Assembly (NCBI GenBank): GCA_009692045.1
Contig: SIAA01000003.1
Span: 1-64,000 of the forward strand
Reading direction: 5' to 3'
DNA from: Phycisphaerales bacterium
GTDB lineage: Bacteria > Planctomycetota > Phycisphaerae > Phycisphaerales > SM1A02
Length of the DNA: 64,000 nucleotides
In this document: positions 63,711 to 64,000 of the stretch, one piece after another
Layout: each line of letters starts with the position of its first letter
How positions within the stretch are numbered: position 1 is the first letter of the stretch
The notes under the pieces: generated by a model
What the model saw: only the letters and a program-made list of their open reading frames with translations
The model's database searches: none
What the model was told of the DNA's origin: nothing
Position numbers and translations under genes: made by a program

Positions 63711-64000
63711 GAGTGATCTCGGGGCTTTGTCCAAAACACAACTTCGCGTTCAAGAGAGATGCCGCAGTGCGCCTTGACGCGGTGCTGCACCAGTTCGGCA
63801 AGTGCGCGCACATCTCTTGCGTGACCCTCCTTGACCACCGTGATGAAGTTGCCATGGCAGTCGCTGACCTCGGCTGACCCCAGCACCGTGCCCTTGAGGC
63901 CCGCGCGATCAATGAGCATGCCGGCGCTTACTCGCTGGTTCGTCTGGGGATCGACGGGGTTTCTGAACATGCAACCAGCCGAGTTGTCCTTCAGAGGCTG
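63707..64000 (-). CDS. murB: UDP-N-acetylenolpyruvoylglucosamine reductase, C-terminal part
   Basis: Only the C-terminal 97 codons are in the window; the gene runs off the right edge. NSAGCMFRNP, AGMLIDRAGLKG and the following SAEVSDCHGNFI are the usual MurB C-terminal motifs, including the region of the proton-donating Ser/Cys (SAGC) and the final ELVQHRV segment. The enzyme reduces the enolpyruvyl group to make UDP-MurNAc. It overlaps ddl by 4 nt. Confidence 0.9.
   Translation of the reverse strand, partial: QPLKDNSAGCMFRNPVDPQTNQRVSAGMLIDRAGLKGTVLGSAEVSDCHGNFITVVKEGHARDVRALAELVQHRVKAHCGISLEREVVFWTKPRDHS

Noticed and set aside
1-64000. CRISPR arrays, insertion sequences, integrases, prophage
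   Set aside because: No regularly spaced repeats, transposase-like frames or phage proteins were seen.

Overview
The window looks like the chromosome of a planctomycete, most likely class Phycisphaerae. This is inferred from protein content: several secreted proteins end in paired EF-hand/dockerin-like repeats with an LLxxWG finish, there are many CRTAC1/ASPIC-UnbV (FG-GAP) and TPR proteins, a GldA/GldFG/DUF4340 transporter set is present, and GTG/TTG starts and 4-nt gene overlaps are common. The DNA is GC-rich by eye. I see no tRNA, rRNA, IS element, integrase, CRISPR array or phage gene.

Layout. 0-3.6 kb: a di-heme peroxidase-type cytochrome and a secreted choice-of-anchor B protein. 3.6-9 kb: a glycosyltransferase with a small partner gene, divergent from prmC, then a PAS-GAF-receiver protein. 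8.2-13.5 kb: an ABC-2/Gld-type transporter operon ending in DUF4340. 13.5-16.5 kb, minus strand: ribD and dsbD. 16.6-23.7 kb, plus strand: the translation/transcription operon nusA-infB-rbfA-(HhH protein)-yebC-lipoprotein, preceded by about 450 nt of highly structured leader where rimP often sits. 34.1-23.7 kb, minus strand: AsmA-like giant, LOG-family fusion, pssA, trpB, ABC exporter. 34.1-36.1 kb: a tiny membrane protein, a pteridine-reductase-like SDR and a TPR lipoprotein. 36.1-41.1 kb: valS fused in frame to a lipoprotein-like HExxH metallopeptidase, then fdx and iscX. 41.1-59.3 kb: an accessory block of secreted or surface proteins (TPR/FG-GAP/UnbV proteins, a membrane multiheme cytochrome, two di-heme peroxidase-type proteins, dockerin-type tails). 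59.4-64 kb, minus strand: cls, and murB (partial)-ddl-ftsQ-membrane protein-greA.

How it fits together. The housekeeping parts are ordinary. Unusual are: (1) the multi-hairpin nusA leader; (2) two cytosolic enzymes (ValRS and a LOG-family protein) each continuing in frame into a signal-peptide/lipobox module; (3) the 18-kb block, in which TPR modules and CRTAC1/UnbV proteins are paired twice by 4-nt overlaps and once by fusion, together with a membrane pentaheme cytochrome and di-heme peroxidases, suggesting a cell-surface redox system; (4) a phased TCGGGT array in the 52-nt prmC divergent gap. All assignments come from reading the sequence; no database search was run.
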